Positions 52,834-61,375 of a DNA stretch of 64,000 nt are shown here, in pieces. Numbering within the stretch: position 1 is the stretch's first letter; each line of letters begins with the position of its first letter. Under the pieces are notes generated by a model that worked only from the letters and a program-made list of their open reading frames with translations, had not been told where the DNA came from and made no database searches. Position numbers and translations under genes: made by a program. Source of the DNA: Pseudomonadota bacterium (GTDB lineage: Bacteria; Pseudomonadota; Gammaproteobacteria; Burkholderiales; Burkholderiaceae_C); contig JAIUPH010000018.1 in assembly GCA_020161065.1 (NCBI GenBank), forward strand, positions 186,001-250,000. Direction: 5' to 3'.

Positions 52834-53763
52834 ATGGACGCCAAGACGCTTGAAACGTTGTCGGTCGAATCGGCCACCATCGTCACGCAGCCCAGCGCCT
52901 GGCAGCGCGTGCGGCGCAACGGCTCGGTGCGGCTGGGCGGCGCGGTGCTGCTGGTGCTGATCGTCATCGCCGTGCTGGCGCCCTGGCTGGGCACCGTGGA
53001 CCCGGCCCTGTTCGACCCCGCCAGCCGCGACCTGCTGCCCGGCAAGAGCGGCGAGATCACCACGCTGGAAGGCGAGACGCTGCAGCACCGCTTCCTGATG
53101 GGCAGCGACAGCTTCGGCCGCGACATCTACAGCCGCGTGCTGTACGGCACCCGCGTCTCGCTGATCGTCGGCATCTGCACCGCGCTGGTGGCGCTGGCCT
53201 TCGGCATCGTGCTGGGGCTGCTGTCGGGCTTCATCCGCTGGCTGGACGGCCCGCTGATGCGCGTGATGGACGGGCTGATGGCGATCCCCGCGATCCTCAT
53301 CGCCATCGCGCTGGTGGCGATGTGGCGCGGCAGCCTGGCCACCGTGGTGGTGGCCATCGCGATCCCCGAGATCCCGCGCGTCACGCGGCTGGTGCGCAGC
53401 CTGGTGCTGACCATCCGCGAAGAGCCCTACGTCGAAGCCGCGGTGTCGCTGGGCACGCCGACGGCGCTGATCATGTGGCGCCACATCCTGCCCAACACCA
53501 TCGCGCCGCTGATCGTGCAGGGCACCTTCATCTGCGCCTCGGGCATCCTGGTGGAAGCCATCCTGTCGTTCCTGGGCGTCGGCCTGCCGCCCGAGATTCC
53601 CACCTGGGGCAACGTGATGGCCGAGGGCCGCGCGCAGTTCAACGAGTACCCGCACAACATCTTCTTCCCCGGCATCTTCCTGGCGGTGACGGTGCTGGCG
53701 GTCAACATCCTGGGCGACGGGCTGCGCGACACGCTGGACCCGAAGATGGCGAAGCGATCATGA
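52834..53763 (+). CDS. ABC transporter permease (DppC family)
   Basis: 309 aa, six TM segments. An N-terminal cytosolic stretch is followed by LGGAVLLVLIVIAVLAPWLG, then HRFLMGSDSFGRDIYSRVLYG, a hallmark of DppC. EAA loop at EEPYVEAAVSLGTPTALIMWRH, ending PNTIAPLIVQGTF. Partner of the DppB-type permease; its stop overlaps the ATPase start (ATGA). Confidence 0.94.
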   Translation: MDAKTLETLSVESATIVTQPSAWQRVRRNGSVRLGGAVLLVLIVIAVLAPWLGTVDPALFDPASRDLLPGKSGEITTLEGETLQHRFLMGSDSFGRDIYSRVLYGTRVSLIVGICTALVALAFGIVLGLLSGFIRWLDGPLMRVMDGLMAIPAILIAIALVAMWRGSLATVVVAIAIPEIPRVTRLVRSLVLTIREEPYVEAAVSLGTPTALIMWRHILPNTIAPLIVQGTFICASGILVEAILSFLGVGLPPEIPTWGNVMAEGRAQFNEYPHNIFFPGIFLAVTVLAVNILGDGLRDTLDPKMAKRS

Positions 53764-55376
53764 GCAGCGACGCGCCCATCCTCGAAGTGCAGGACCTCAG
53801 CATCGCGCTGCCTTCGGGCGGCGACCGTGCGACCGCGGTGCGCCAAGTCTCCTTCACCGTCGGCCGCGGCGAGATCGTCTGCCTGGTCGGCGAATCGGGC
53901 TCGGGCAAGAGCGTCATCGCGCAAGGCGTGATGGGCCTGCTGCCGCCGCAGTTGCCGGTGACGGGCGGCCGCATCCTGCTGCAGGGCGAGGACATCACGC
54001 ATGCGCCGCTGGCGCGGCTGCGCGAGCTGCGCGCCACGCGCATGTCGATGATCTTCCAGGAGCCGATGACCGCGCTGAACCCGGTGATGACCTGCGGCGA
54101 CCAGATCGACGAGGTGCTGGCCGAGCACACCAAGCTGTCGCCCGCCGAGCGCCGCGCCAAGGTGCGCGCCATCATCGAAGAGGTGCTGCTGCCCGACCCC
54201 GATCGCATGATGGCCAGCTACCCGCACCAGCTGTCGGGCGGGCAGCGCCAGCGCATCATGATCGCGATGGCGCTGGTGCTCGAGCCGGTGCTGCTGATCG
54301 CCGACGAGCCCACCACCGCGCTGGACGTCACCACGCAAAAGCAGGTGCTCGAGCTGATGCTGCAACTGCAGCGCAAGCACGGCACCGGCGTGCTCTTCAT
54401 CACCCACGACTTCGGCGTCGTCGCCGAGCTGGCGCACCGCGTGGCCGTGCTGCGCCTGGGCGACCTGGTGGAAGTGGGCGACAAGCACGCCGTGCTGCAG
54501 CACCCGCAGCACGACTACACGAAGATGCTGATCGGCGCCGTGCCCACGCTGCGCCTGCACGCCAAGCCGGCCGACGCCGCCGCCCCGGTGGTGCTGACGG
54601 CGCGAGGCCTGGAGAAGACCTACCTCGACAAGAGCTGGTTCGGCAAGGGCCGCACCGTGCACGCCGCGCAGGACGTCAACTTCGAGATCCGCAAGGGCCA
54701 GACGCTGGGCATCGTCGGCGAATCGGGCTCGGGCAAGAGCACGGTGGCGCGCTGCATCGTGCGGCTGATCGATCCGACCGGCGGCGAGGTCAGGCTCGGC
54801 GCCGACGAGATCGCGCGCGCCCCGCACCGCGCGCTGCGGCCGCTGCGCCGCCGCGTGCAAATCGTCTTCCAGGACCCCTACCGCTCGCTCAACCCGCGGC
54901 GCACGGTCGGCCAGGCGATGGTGGAAGGCCCGGTCAACTTCGGCATGGCGCGCGACGCGGCGCTGGCCAAGGCGCGCGAGCTGCTCAAGCTGGTGCGGCT
55001 GGACGCCAGTGCGATGGAACGTTACCCGCACCAGTTCAGCGGCGGCCAGCGCCAGCGCATCTGCATCGCCCGCGCGCTGATGCTCGAGCCCGAGCTGCTG
55101 GTGGCCGACGAGGCCGTCTCGGCGCTCGACGTCTCGGTGCAGGCGCAGGTGCTGCAGCTGTTCGACGAGATCAAGTCGCGGCTCAACCTGGCGATGCTGT
55201 TCATCACCCACGACCTGCGAGTCGCCAGCCAGGTGTGCGATTTCCTGGCCGTGATGAGCAAGGGCCGGGTCGTCGAGTACGGCCCCGCGCACCAGGTCTT
55301 CGCGGCCCCGCAGCACGAGTACACGCGCGCGCTGTTCGCCGCGGCGCCGGGGAAGGATTTCGCGTTCGGGGCTTGA
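53760..55376 (+). CDS. ABC transporter ATP-binding protein with two nucleotide-binding domains (DppD-DppF fusion type)
   Basis: 538 aa with two complete ABC domains. First: Walker A GESGSGKSV near residue 45, signature LSGGQRQR and Walker B LLIADEPTTALD near 180. Second: Walker A GESGSGKST near 320, signature FSGGQRQR and Walker B LLVADEAVSALD near 445. Both halves carry the oligopeptide-family C-terminal extension near HPQHDYTKML and PQHEYTRALF. Energises the transporter formed with the two permeases and receptor upstream. Single-chain ATPases of this kind are common in proteobacterial peptide, glutathione and nickel systems. Confidence 0.94.
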   Translation: MSSDAPILEVQDLSIALPSGGDRATAVRQVSFTVGRGEIVCLVGESGSGKSVIAQGVMGLLPPQLPVTGGRILLQGEDITHAPLARLRELRATRMSMIFQEPMTALNPVMTCGDQIDEVLAEHTKLSPAERRAKVRAIIEEVLLPDPDRMMASYPHQLSGGQRQRIMIAMALVLEPVLLIADEPTTALDVTTQKQVLELMLQLQRKHGTGVLFITHDFGVVAELAHRVAVLRLGDLVEVGDKHAVLQHPQHDYTKMLIGAVPTLRLHAKPADAAAPVVLTARGLEKTYLDKSWFGKGRTVHAAQDVNFEIRKGQTLGIVGESGSGKSTVARCIVRLIDPTGGEVRLGADEIARAPHRALRPLRRRVQIVFQDPYRSLNPRRTVGQAMVEGPVNFGMARDAALAKARELLKLVRLDASAMERYPHQFSGGQRQRICIARALMLEPELLVADEAVSALDVSVQAQVLQLFDEIKSRLNLAMLFITHDLRVASQVCDFLAVMSKGRVVEYGPAHQVFAAPQHEYTRALFAAAPGKDFAFGA

Positions 55377-55398
55377 GCCTCCCTCTCCCGCACCCTGG

Positions 55399-55752
55399 TC
55401 AGCCCGACGATTGCCGCAGCGCGCGGAGCGCCGGCAGCAGGGCCGGCACGTCGGTGACGACGATGCTCCACAAGGTGTCGTCGTCGATCCCCAGGTAGCC
55501 GTGGATCAGGCGGTTGCGCGTGGCCACGATCTGGCGCCAGGGCAGCTGGGGATGAGCCGCTCGAACGTCCTCCGGCACCCGGGACGCCGCCTCGCCGATC
55601 AGTTCCAGGTTGCGCAGCGTCGCGTCGTAGACCAGGCCGTTGGCGACGAAGGCCTGCTGGTCCAGCCCGCCGGTGTAGGCGAGCACCTTGCCGGCGAACG
55701 CGATCATGTCGTCGACGTAGAAGCGCCACTCGCGCGCCGCGGGCTCAGACAT
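55399..55752 (-). CDS. hepT: HepT-family RNase toxin
   Basis: 117 aa all-helical DUF86/HEPN protein. The HEPN catalytic motif RX4HXY is complete: R79-N80 to H84 and Y86 in RNRLIHGY. In the studied HepT/MntA pair the antitoxin adds AMP groups to the Tyr of this motif, so the target residue is conserved here. Its gene begins inside the antitoxin gene (8-base overlap). On the - strand, convergent with the ABC transporter ATPase gene. Confidence 0.9.
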   Translation of the reverse strand: MSEPAAREWRFYVDDMIAFAGKVLAYTGGLDQQAFVANGLVYDATLRNLELIGEAASRVPEDVRAAHPQLPWRQIVATRNRLIHGYLGIDDDTLWSIVVTDVPALLPALRALRQSSG

Positions 55753-56035
55753 GCACTGCCTCGCGTTCGACGAAAAGGCGCAGCTCGGGCCTCAGTGCCT
55801 TGTCGGTGACGAGGTCGACCGGACGACCGAGCAGGTCTTCGAGAAAAAACTGCACGCCGAAATAGCGCTCCGAGGTGGCCGGGCCATCGAAGGCGACCAG
55901 GACGTCGACATCGCTGTCGTCCCGGGCCGCATCGCGCGCCGTCGAGCCGAACAGCGCCAGGCGCACGACGCCGTAGCGGGCGGCCAGCGTCGGCTTGCTG
56001 GCCGCCAGTTGAGCAAGAACCTCAGCGCGCTTCAT
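55745..56035 (-). CDS. mntA: MntA-family nucleotidyltransferase antitoxin
   Basis: 96 aa from the ATG at 56035; a GTG at 56044 adds three residues. Minimal nucleotidyltransferase fold with a perfect GSX10DXD motif: GSTARDAARDDSDVD in ALFGSTARD...DVDVLVAF. Expected to AMPylate HepT and so block its RNase activity. Antitoxin-first order with overlap is as in known mntA-hepT operons. Confidence 0.9.
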   Translation of the reverse strand: MKRAEVLAQLAASKPTLAARYGVVRLALFGSTARDAARDDSDVDVLVAFDGPATSERYFGVQFFLEDLLGRPVDLVTDKALRPELRLFVEREAVHV

Positions 56036-56093
56036 GGGAGACACCGGCAGCGACCAGGGACAGGTGGCGATTGTCGCCTGCGCCGCCTCGCCG

Positions 56094-58244
56094 TCACCCC
56101 CCCTGCAACCAGTGCCGCAGCCGCTCGCGCAGCGCCTTGGGGTCGATCGGCTTGGCGACGAAGTCGTCCATGCCGGCGTCCAGGCAGGCCTGGCGGTCCT
56201 GGTCGAAGGCGTTGGCGGTGATCGCCATGATCAGCACCCGCGGCTCGCTGGCCGCGGCGGCGGCGCGGATGCGGCGCGTGGCCTCCAGCCCGTCCATGTG
56301 CGGCATCTGCACGTCCATCAGGATCAGGTCGTAGCGCGTCGTGGCGGCCATGGCCACGGCCTGCGCGCCGTCTTCGGCCAGCTCGACGTGGTGGCCCAGG
56401 TCCTGCAGCAGGAAGGCGGCGATCGTGCGGTTGACGAGGTCGTCCTCGACCACCAGCACGCGCCGCGGCACGGCCGGCGCGGCGCTGGCCGGCGGCGGCG
56501 CGTCGGCGGCCGGCGGGCGGCCCTTGTCCAGCCAGGCGATGAACCAGAAGCGGCTGCCGCGGCCGGGCTCGCTGTCGGCGCCGGCGGCGCCGCCCATGCG
56601 CTCGGCCAGCCGGCGCGTGATGACCAGGCCCAGCCCGGTGCCGCCGTGCTGGCGCGTGGAGCTGTTGTCGGCCTGCTCGAAGGCGTTGAACAGGCGCGCC
56701 AGCGTCGCCTCGTCGATGCCGACGCCGGTGTCCTGCACCTCGAAGTGCAGGCACAGGCGGCGCTCGCTCTCGGCCTCGACGCGCACGCGCACCACCACCT
56801 CGCCGGTGCTGGTGAAGCGCACCGCGTTGGCGGCGTAGTTCAGCAGCGCCTGCTGCAGCCGCGTGGCGTCGCCCAGCAGCGGCTGAGGTGGCACGTTGAC
56901 CTCGCCGACCCAGCGCAGGCCGCGCGCCTGCACCGTGTCGCGCAGCATCTGGCCGACCTCGTCGACCAGCGCCCGCGGGTCCACCGGCTGGCGCGCCAGC
57001 TCGAAGCGGCCCGATTCGATCTTGGAGAGGTCGAGGATCGCGTTGATCACCTGCAGCAGGTGGCGCGACGCGGCCTCCAGCGTGTCCAGCCGCCGCGCCT
57101 GCTCGGCGCTGACGCCGGCGTGGCGAATCAGGTAGGCCATGCCGGTGATGGCGTTCAGCGGCGTGCGGATCTCGTGCGACAGGTTGGCCACGAACAGCGA
57201 CTTGGCCACGCTGGCCGCCTCGGCCGCCTCCTTCGCGGCAGCGAGTTGCGCCGTGCGTTGGGACACCTGCTCTTCCAGGTGGTCGCGGTGGCGCGCCAGC
57301 TCCGCCTCGGCCTGCCTGCGCGCGGCCACGTCGCGCACCGACGCGGCCAGCGCCGCCTCGGCGCGTTCGCGCGCGCGCACCAGCGCGACGAAGGCCGCCA
57401 GCACCGCCAGCGCCAGCAGCCCGTAGGCGGCGCGCAGCCACCACAGCGAGGCCGTGTGCGCGCGCCAGCCGCCGCGCGGCACCGCCGCCATCTGCCAAGA
57501 GCCCTGCGGCAGCACCATGTCGGCCAGCACCGGCGACTGGCCGAAGACCTGCGGCCGGCCCAGGAACACCGCGCCGGCGGCGCCCTGGGCATCGACGCCG
57601 CGGATCGCCACCTCGATGTCCAGCGTCTCGTCCAGCAGCCCGGCGCTGCGGAACAGCTTGTCGCTGTCGATCACCGCGCTGACCAGGCCCCAGAAGCGCT
57701 CGCTGCCGTCGCGGTTGCGCAGGTAGATCGGCAGCCGCGCGATCAGCCCGCTGCCGCCCTGCACCAGCGGCACCGGGCCGGCCAGCACCACCTGGCGCGT
57801 GCGCCGCGCGCGGTCGGCAGCCTCGAACTGGGCGGGGGTCTTGGTGTAGTCCAGCCCGATGGCGCGCTCGTTGCCGGCCAGCGGCGCCATCAGCCGGATC
57901 ACCATGCCCGGCGCCGCGCCGACGTTGCGCAAGTGCGTGCGCCCGCCCAGCAGCGGCTGCACCGCCTGCTCGAAGCGCTGCTGGTCGAGCGTGGGGTCGA
58001 GGTTGATCACGCTGACCAGGCCGCGGATCAACTGCAGGTCGCTGACGAGGTCGCTGTTGAGCCGCTCGCGCAGCTCGGCCAGGCGGCTTTGCACCTCGGC
58101 GCGCAAGGCGAGTTGGTGGCGCTGGTCGTTGAGCCGGTCGCCGGCCAGCCCCAGTCCCAGCAGGACCAGGGCCAGCAGCACGATCATCAGGCGCGGCTGC
58201 TGCAGCGGTTGCAGCCAGCGCTGCGGAAGAGGCGGCTCGTTCAC
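56094..58244 (-). CDS. hybrid sensor histidine kinase with periplasmic CHASE-type sensor and receiver domain
   Basis: 716 aa from a GTG at 58244. First TM about residues 18-36 (MIVLLALVLLGLGLAG); periplasmic sensor about 37-280 resembling CHASE domains (NLDPTLDQQRFEQAV); second TM about 283-303; coiled coil about 305-345 (ERAEAALAASVRDVAARR). The HisKA domain has phospho-acceptor H357 in LSHEIRTPLN. HATPase motifs are YAANAVRFT, DTGVGID and GGTGLGLVI. The receiver domain (about 590-712) has phospho-acceptor Asp644 in LILMDVQMP. No paired regulator gene is adjacent. Signal unknown. Confidence 0.92.
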   Translation of the reverse strand: MNEPPLPQRWLQPLQQPRLMIVLLALVLLGLGLAGDRLNDQRHQLALRAEVQSRLAELRERLNSDLVSDLQLIRGLVSVINLDPTLDQQRFEQAVQPLLGGRTHLRNVGAAPGMVIRLMAPLAGNERAIGLDYTKTPAQFEAADRARRTRQVVLAGPVPLVQGGSGLIARLPIYLRNRDGSERFWGLVSAVIDSDKLFRSAGLLDETLDIEVAIRGVDAQGAAGAVFLGRPQVFGQSPVLADMVLPQGSWQMAAVPRGGWRAHTASLWWLRAAYGLLALAVLAAFVALVRARERAEAALAASVRDVAARRQAEAELARHRDHLEEQVSQRTAQLAAAKEAAEAASVAKSLFVANLSHEIRTPLNAITGMAYLIRHAGVSAEQARRLDTLEAASRHLLQVINAILDLSKIESGRFELARQPVDPRALVDEVGQMLRDTVQARGLRWVGEVNVPPQPLLGDATRLQQALLNYAANAVRFTSTGEVVVRVRVEAESERRLCLHFEVQDTGVGIDEATLARLFNAFEQADNSSTRQHGGTGLGLVITRRLAERMGGAAGADSEPGRGSRFWFIAWLDKGRPPAADAPPPASAAPAVPRRVLVVEDDLVNRTIAAFLLQDLGHHVELAEDGAQAVAMAATTRYDLILMDVQMPHMDGLEATRRIRAAAAASEPRVLIMAITANAFDQDRQACLDAGMDDFVAKPIDPKALRERLRHWLQGG

Positions 58245-58305
58245 GTCGCGCGCAGTATGCGCCGCGTACCGTGCCGCGCCGGCAGCGCCTGAGTGGCGCG
58301 CTTTG

Positions 58306-58854
58306 CTATGGGCAGCTGGCAGGCTCCGTCGCTGCCGAAGCGGCGCGGCGCAGCAGCAGCGGGCCGAGCAGCGGGTTGCCTGCCGCATCCAGCACCTGCA
58401 CCTGCAGCAGGTCGCGCAGCAGCGCCACCGGCTGCGGCCACAACTGCGCGGCGCGGGCCAGCGCCGCGTGTTCCGGCCCGATCCAGCTGCCGTAGAAGCG
58501 CTCGTCGCCATTGGCGGCGACGCCCCATTCGCCTTCGAAGCGCGCGCCGCTGCAGCGCGCTTCCAGCACGGCGCGGTTGCCTTCGATGGTCAGCCGGTAG
58601 GCGCCGCCACCGTCGCTGCCGCTGAAGACGACCGCGCCGCTGCCGGCGAGCTGGGTCACGCCGACGGGCACGAGGCTGGTGCTGCCGCAGTCCAGCGAGG
58701 TGGCGATCGGCGACGAGCAGGTGCTGGTGGCTTTGGCGCCGAAGGTGGACAGCGTGAACGCCCCCTCGCCGGTGCCGGTGCCGCCACTGTTGGGGCCGCA
58801 ACCCGCCAACAGCGCCAGCAGCGCGGCCAGCCCCAGACGGCAAGACATGTTCAC
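58306..58854 (-). CDS. uncharacterised lipoprotein
   Basis: 182 aa. N-terminal signal with lipobox LLAGC (Cys19) followed by a Gly/Thr-rich spacer, so probably a lipidated envelope protein. The mature domain is beta-rich with several Cys (STCSSPIATSLDCGS, EARCSGARFEGEW). I do not recognise a family. Coupled to the DUF6502 gene, whose stop overlaps its start; 61 bases separate it from the sensor kinase downstream on the same strand. Confidence 0.75.
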   Translation of the reverse strand: MNMSCRLGLAALLALLAGCGPNSGGTGTGEGAFTLSTFGAKATSTCSSPIATSLDCGSTSLVPVGVTQLAGSGAVVFSGSDGGGAYRLTIEGNRAVLEARCSGARFEGEWGVAANGDERFYGSWIGPEHAALARAAQLWPQPVALLRDLLQVQVLDAAGNPLLGPLLLRRAASAATEPASCP

Positions 58855-59672
58855 GGCTTGTTCTCCCTGTCCTTGTCGATGAAGAAATACATGCCCAGGC
58901 GCGCGCGCTGGTCACGCTGCTCGGGCGGGGCCTTGGCGGCATCGGCGTCGAAACGCTCCTGCGCCAGCGCCATGTAGCGGCGGAAGGTGTCCTTCCATGC
59001 CGCCACCGCGGCCTTCTGCAGCGCCGCGGCCGAGGCCGCGGTGATCTCGTCGACATGGATCGACTGTTCGAGGAAGTTGCTCTGCCCCTGCAGGTTGGCG
59101 GCTGCGGCGGCCAGGTGGTCGTGCAGGTTGTCGGCGAACAGCCAGGTCATCTCCTCGAAGCCCTGGCGCGGCGCGAAGCTGGCCATCAGCAGCCGGACGC
59201 CGGCTTCGTCTTCCTCGGCCACGCCCAGGCGCTTGAGTTCGTCGAGCACGGCGCGCGGCCGGATGTCGCTGGAGACGCTGGCCACCAGTTCGTCAAAGCT
59301 GTCGGCCTCGGCGCCGCGGCTCAAGGTTCGAGGCACGCCGTCGGGCCCCAGCCAGGGTGTGCTGCTGAGCCAGCGCGCCACCACCTCGCCGGCCATCGAC
59401 AAGGGCTCGCGCCGCGCCGCGGCGTCATCCTCCGGCGCATTGCGCAGCAGCGTGCGCACGTCGCGCCGGTGCACGCCGGACAGCAGCGTCAACGCGCTGT
59501 CGGTCTGCGCCATGCCGCGGGCCTTCAGCTCGTCCTGCGCGGCGGCCAGGAAGATCCGCTTGAGTGCCGTGGCAAATGCGCCGTAGCTGACGCCGTTCTG
59601 CAGCAGCAGCCGCGCCGCGGGCTTGAAGACGCGCAGCACCGCGTCCAGCACCAGGGAGGAACGGTCGTTCAT
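58851..59672 (-). CDS. DUF6502-family protein
   Basis: 273 aa. Opening LVLDAVLRVFKPAARLLLQNGVSYGAFATALKRIF (about residues 7-41) is typical of DUF6502, followed by a winged-helix-like stretch LTLLSGVHRRDVRTLLRN. The resemblance to an HTH suggests DNA binding, but the family has no experimentally fixed role that I know of. First gene of the pair with the lipoprotein. A perfect palindrome lies 4 bases upstream of its ATG (59677-59695), a natural autoregulatory site. Confidence 0.75.
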   Translation of the reverse strand: MNDRSSLVLDAVLRVFKPAARLLLQNGVSYGAFATALKRIFLAAAQDELKARGMAQTDSALTLLSGVHRRDVRTLLRNAPEDDAAARREPLSMAGEVVARWLSSTPWLGPDGVPRTLSRGAEADSFDELVASVSSDIRPRAVLDELKRLGVAEEDEAGVRLLMASFAPRQGFEEMTWLFADNLHDHLAAAAANLQGQSNFLEQSIHVDEITAASAAALQKAAVAAWKDTFRRYMALAQERFDADAAKAPPEQRDQRARLGMYFFIDKDRENKP

Positions 59673-59676
59673 CGAT

Positions 59677-59695
59677 CGTGGAATTCTATTCCACG
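59677..59695. promoter_or_regulatory. perfect palindrome between the DUF6502 and M81 genes
   Basis: CGTGGAAT (59677-59684), TCT, ATTCCACG (59688-59695): 8-bp arms, 3-base spacer, adjoining the DUF6502 start codon. TATAGT (59719-59724) just beyond may be a -10 for the divergent M81 gene. Size and symmetry fit an operator for a dimeric regulator. Confidence 0.55.
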
Positions 59696-59758
59696 GCGAC
59701 GCCGGCGGTCGACGCCCCTATAGTCGTTCGCCGCCTGCCGCCCCTCATCGCCAACGCC

Positions 59759-61273
59759 ATGCCCCGCTTCCTGATCGCCGGCTACCAGCACGAGACCAAC
59801 ACCTTCGCGCCCAGCCTGGCCGACTGGGCGGCGTTCACGCGCGGCGACTCGTTTCCCGCCTTCCTCCGCGGGCCGGAAATGGTCGACACGCTCTCCGGCG
59901 TCAACATCCCGGTGGCCGGGTTCATCGAGGCGGCGCGCCACCGCGGCTGGACGCTGCTGCCATCCTGCTGGGCCGGCGCCATCCCGTCGAGCTACGTCAC
60001 GCGCGACGCCTTCGAGCGCATTGCCGCCGCCATGGTCGAAGACGCGCAGGCGGCCGCGCGCTCCAGCGGCGGGCTCGACGGCATCTACCTCGACCTGCAC
60101 GGCGCCGCGGTCGCCGAGCACGCCGACGACAGCGAAGGCGAGCTGCTCGGCCGCCTGCGCGCCGTGGTCGGGCCTGATCTGCCCATCGTCACCAGCCTGG
60201 ACCTGCACGCCAACGTCACCGAGCGCATGCTGCGCGAGGCCGACGCGATGGTGGCCTACCGCAGCTACCCGCACGTCGACATGGCGGCCACCGGCGAGCT
60301 GGCCGCCGAGCTGATGGCGCGCCGCCTGCGCGCCGGCCGCAAGCAGCCGCTGGCCTGGCGGCGGCTGCCCTTTCTGATTCCGCTGAACGCGCAAAGCACC
60401 TGGATGCAGCCGGCCAAGGACCTCTACGACGAGCTGGCGGCGCTGGACCGCGAGCACGGCACGACGCTGAGCTTCTGCATGGGCTTCCCGGCCAGCGACT
60501 TCGCCGAATGCGCGCCGATGGTCTGGGGCCACGGCCCGACGCCCGAGGCGACCGAGCGCGCGGTGCAGCGCCTGTTCGAGCGCGCCGCCGAGCCCACGCA
60601 GTGGCGGCCCGACTACCTGGACGCGCGCGACGCCGTCGGCCGCGCGCTGGCGCTGGCCGCGGGCGCGGCCAAGCCGGTGGTCATCGCCGACACGCAGGAC
60701 AACCCCGGCGCCGGCGGCGACAGCAACACCACCGGCATGCTGCACGCGCTGCTGCAGCAAGGCGCCGGCCAGCGCTTCCCCGGCCAGGTGGCGCTGGGCC
60801 TGATGTACGACCCGGCGGCCGGCCGCGCCGCGCACGCCGCCGGCGTCGGGGCAACGATAGACATCAGCCTCGGCACGGCGGTGCCCACCTTCAGCGGCAG
60901 CCTCAGCGACCCGCCGCTGCGCGGCCGCTTCAAGGTGCTGGCGCTGGCCGACGGCCGCTGCACGCTGACCGGGCCGATGATGACCGGCGTCTCGGTGCAA
61001 CTGGGCCCCAGCGCCTGCCTGGAAATCGACGGCGTGCGCATCGCCGTGGTCGGCGGCAAGAAGCAGTTGCTCGACCGCCAGCTGCTGCGCATGGTGGGCA
61101 TCCAGCACGAGCAGATGCGCATCGTCGTGGTGAAGAGCAGCAACCACTTCCGCGCCGACTTCACGCCGCACGCCAGCGCCGTGCTGGTGGCCAAGGCCGC
61201 CGGCCCGATGGCCGCCGACCCGGCCGACCTGCCGTGGAAGAAACTGCCCGCCAGCACGCGCACGAGGCCTTGA
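59759..61273 (+). CDS. M81-family metallopeptidase (MlrC-like)
   Basis: 504 aa. The start ATG at 59759 opens RFLIAGYQHETNTFAPS, the standard N terminus of the M81/MlrC family; earlier in-frame codons at 59678 lie in the promoter. Conserved metal-site blocks: DLHGAAVAEH, DLHANVTERM and VAYRSYPHVDMA; the C-terminal MlrC domain includes IADTQDNPGAGGDSNTTGML. MlrC degrades linearised microcystin; most homologues have unknown peptide or amide substrates. Upstream of two amidase genes on the same strand, suggesting an amide/peptide scavenging group. Confidence 0.9.
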   Translation: MPRFLIAGYQHETNTFAPSLADWAAFTRGDSFPAFLRGPEMVDTLSGVNIPVAGFIEAARHRGWTLLPSCWAGAIPSSYVTRDAFERIAAAMVEDAQAAARSSGGLDGIYLDLHGAAVAEHADDSEGELLGRLRAVVGPDLPIVTSLDLHANVTERMLREADAMVAYRSYPHVDMAATGELAAELMARRLRAGRKQPLAWRRLPFLIPLNAQSTWMQPAKDLYDELAALDREHGTTLSFCMGFPASDFAECAPMVWGHGPTPEATERAVQRLFERAAEPTQWRPDYLDARDAVGRALALAAGAAKPVVIADTQDNPGAGGDSNTTGMLHALLQQGAGQRFPGQVALGLMYDPAAGRAAHAAGVGATIDISLGTAVPTFSGSLSDPPLRGRFKVLALADGRCTLTGPMMTGVSVQLGPSACLEIDGVRIAVVGGKKQLLDRQLLRMVGIQHEQMRIVVVKSSNHFRADFTPHASAVLVAKAAGPMAADPADLPWKKLPASTRTRP

Positions 61274-61375
61274 CGTGGACGCCGGCCGCGCTTGCCGTCG
61301 TTGCCGCTGTGGCCGCTGTTGCAGCATTCGCAGCCCGTCCGGCAACCCGCCGCTGACCGGCCTGGAGACGCCGTC

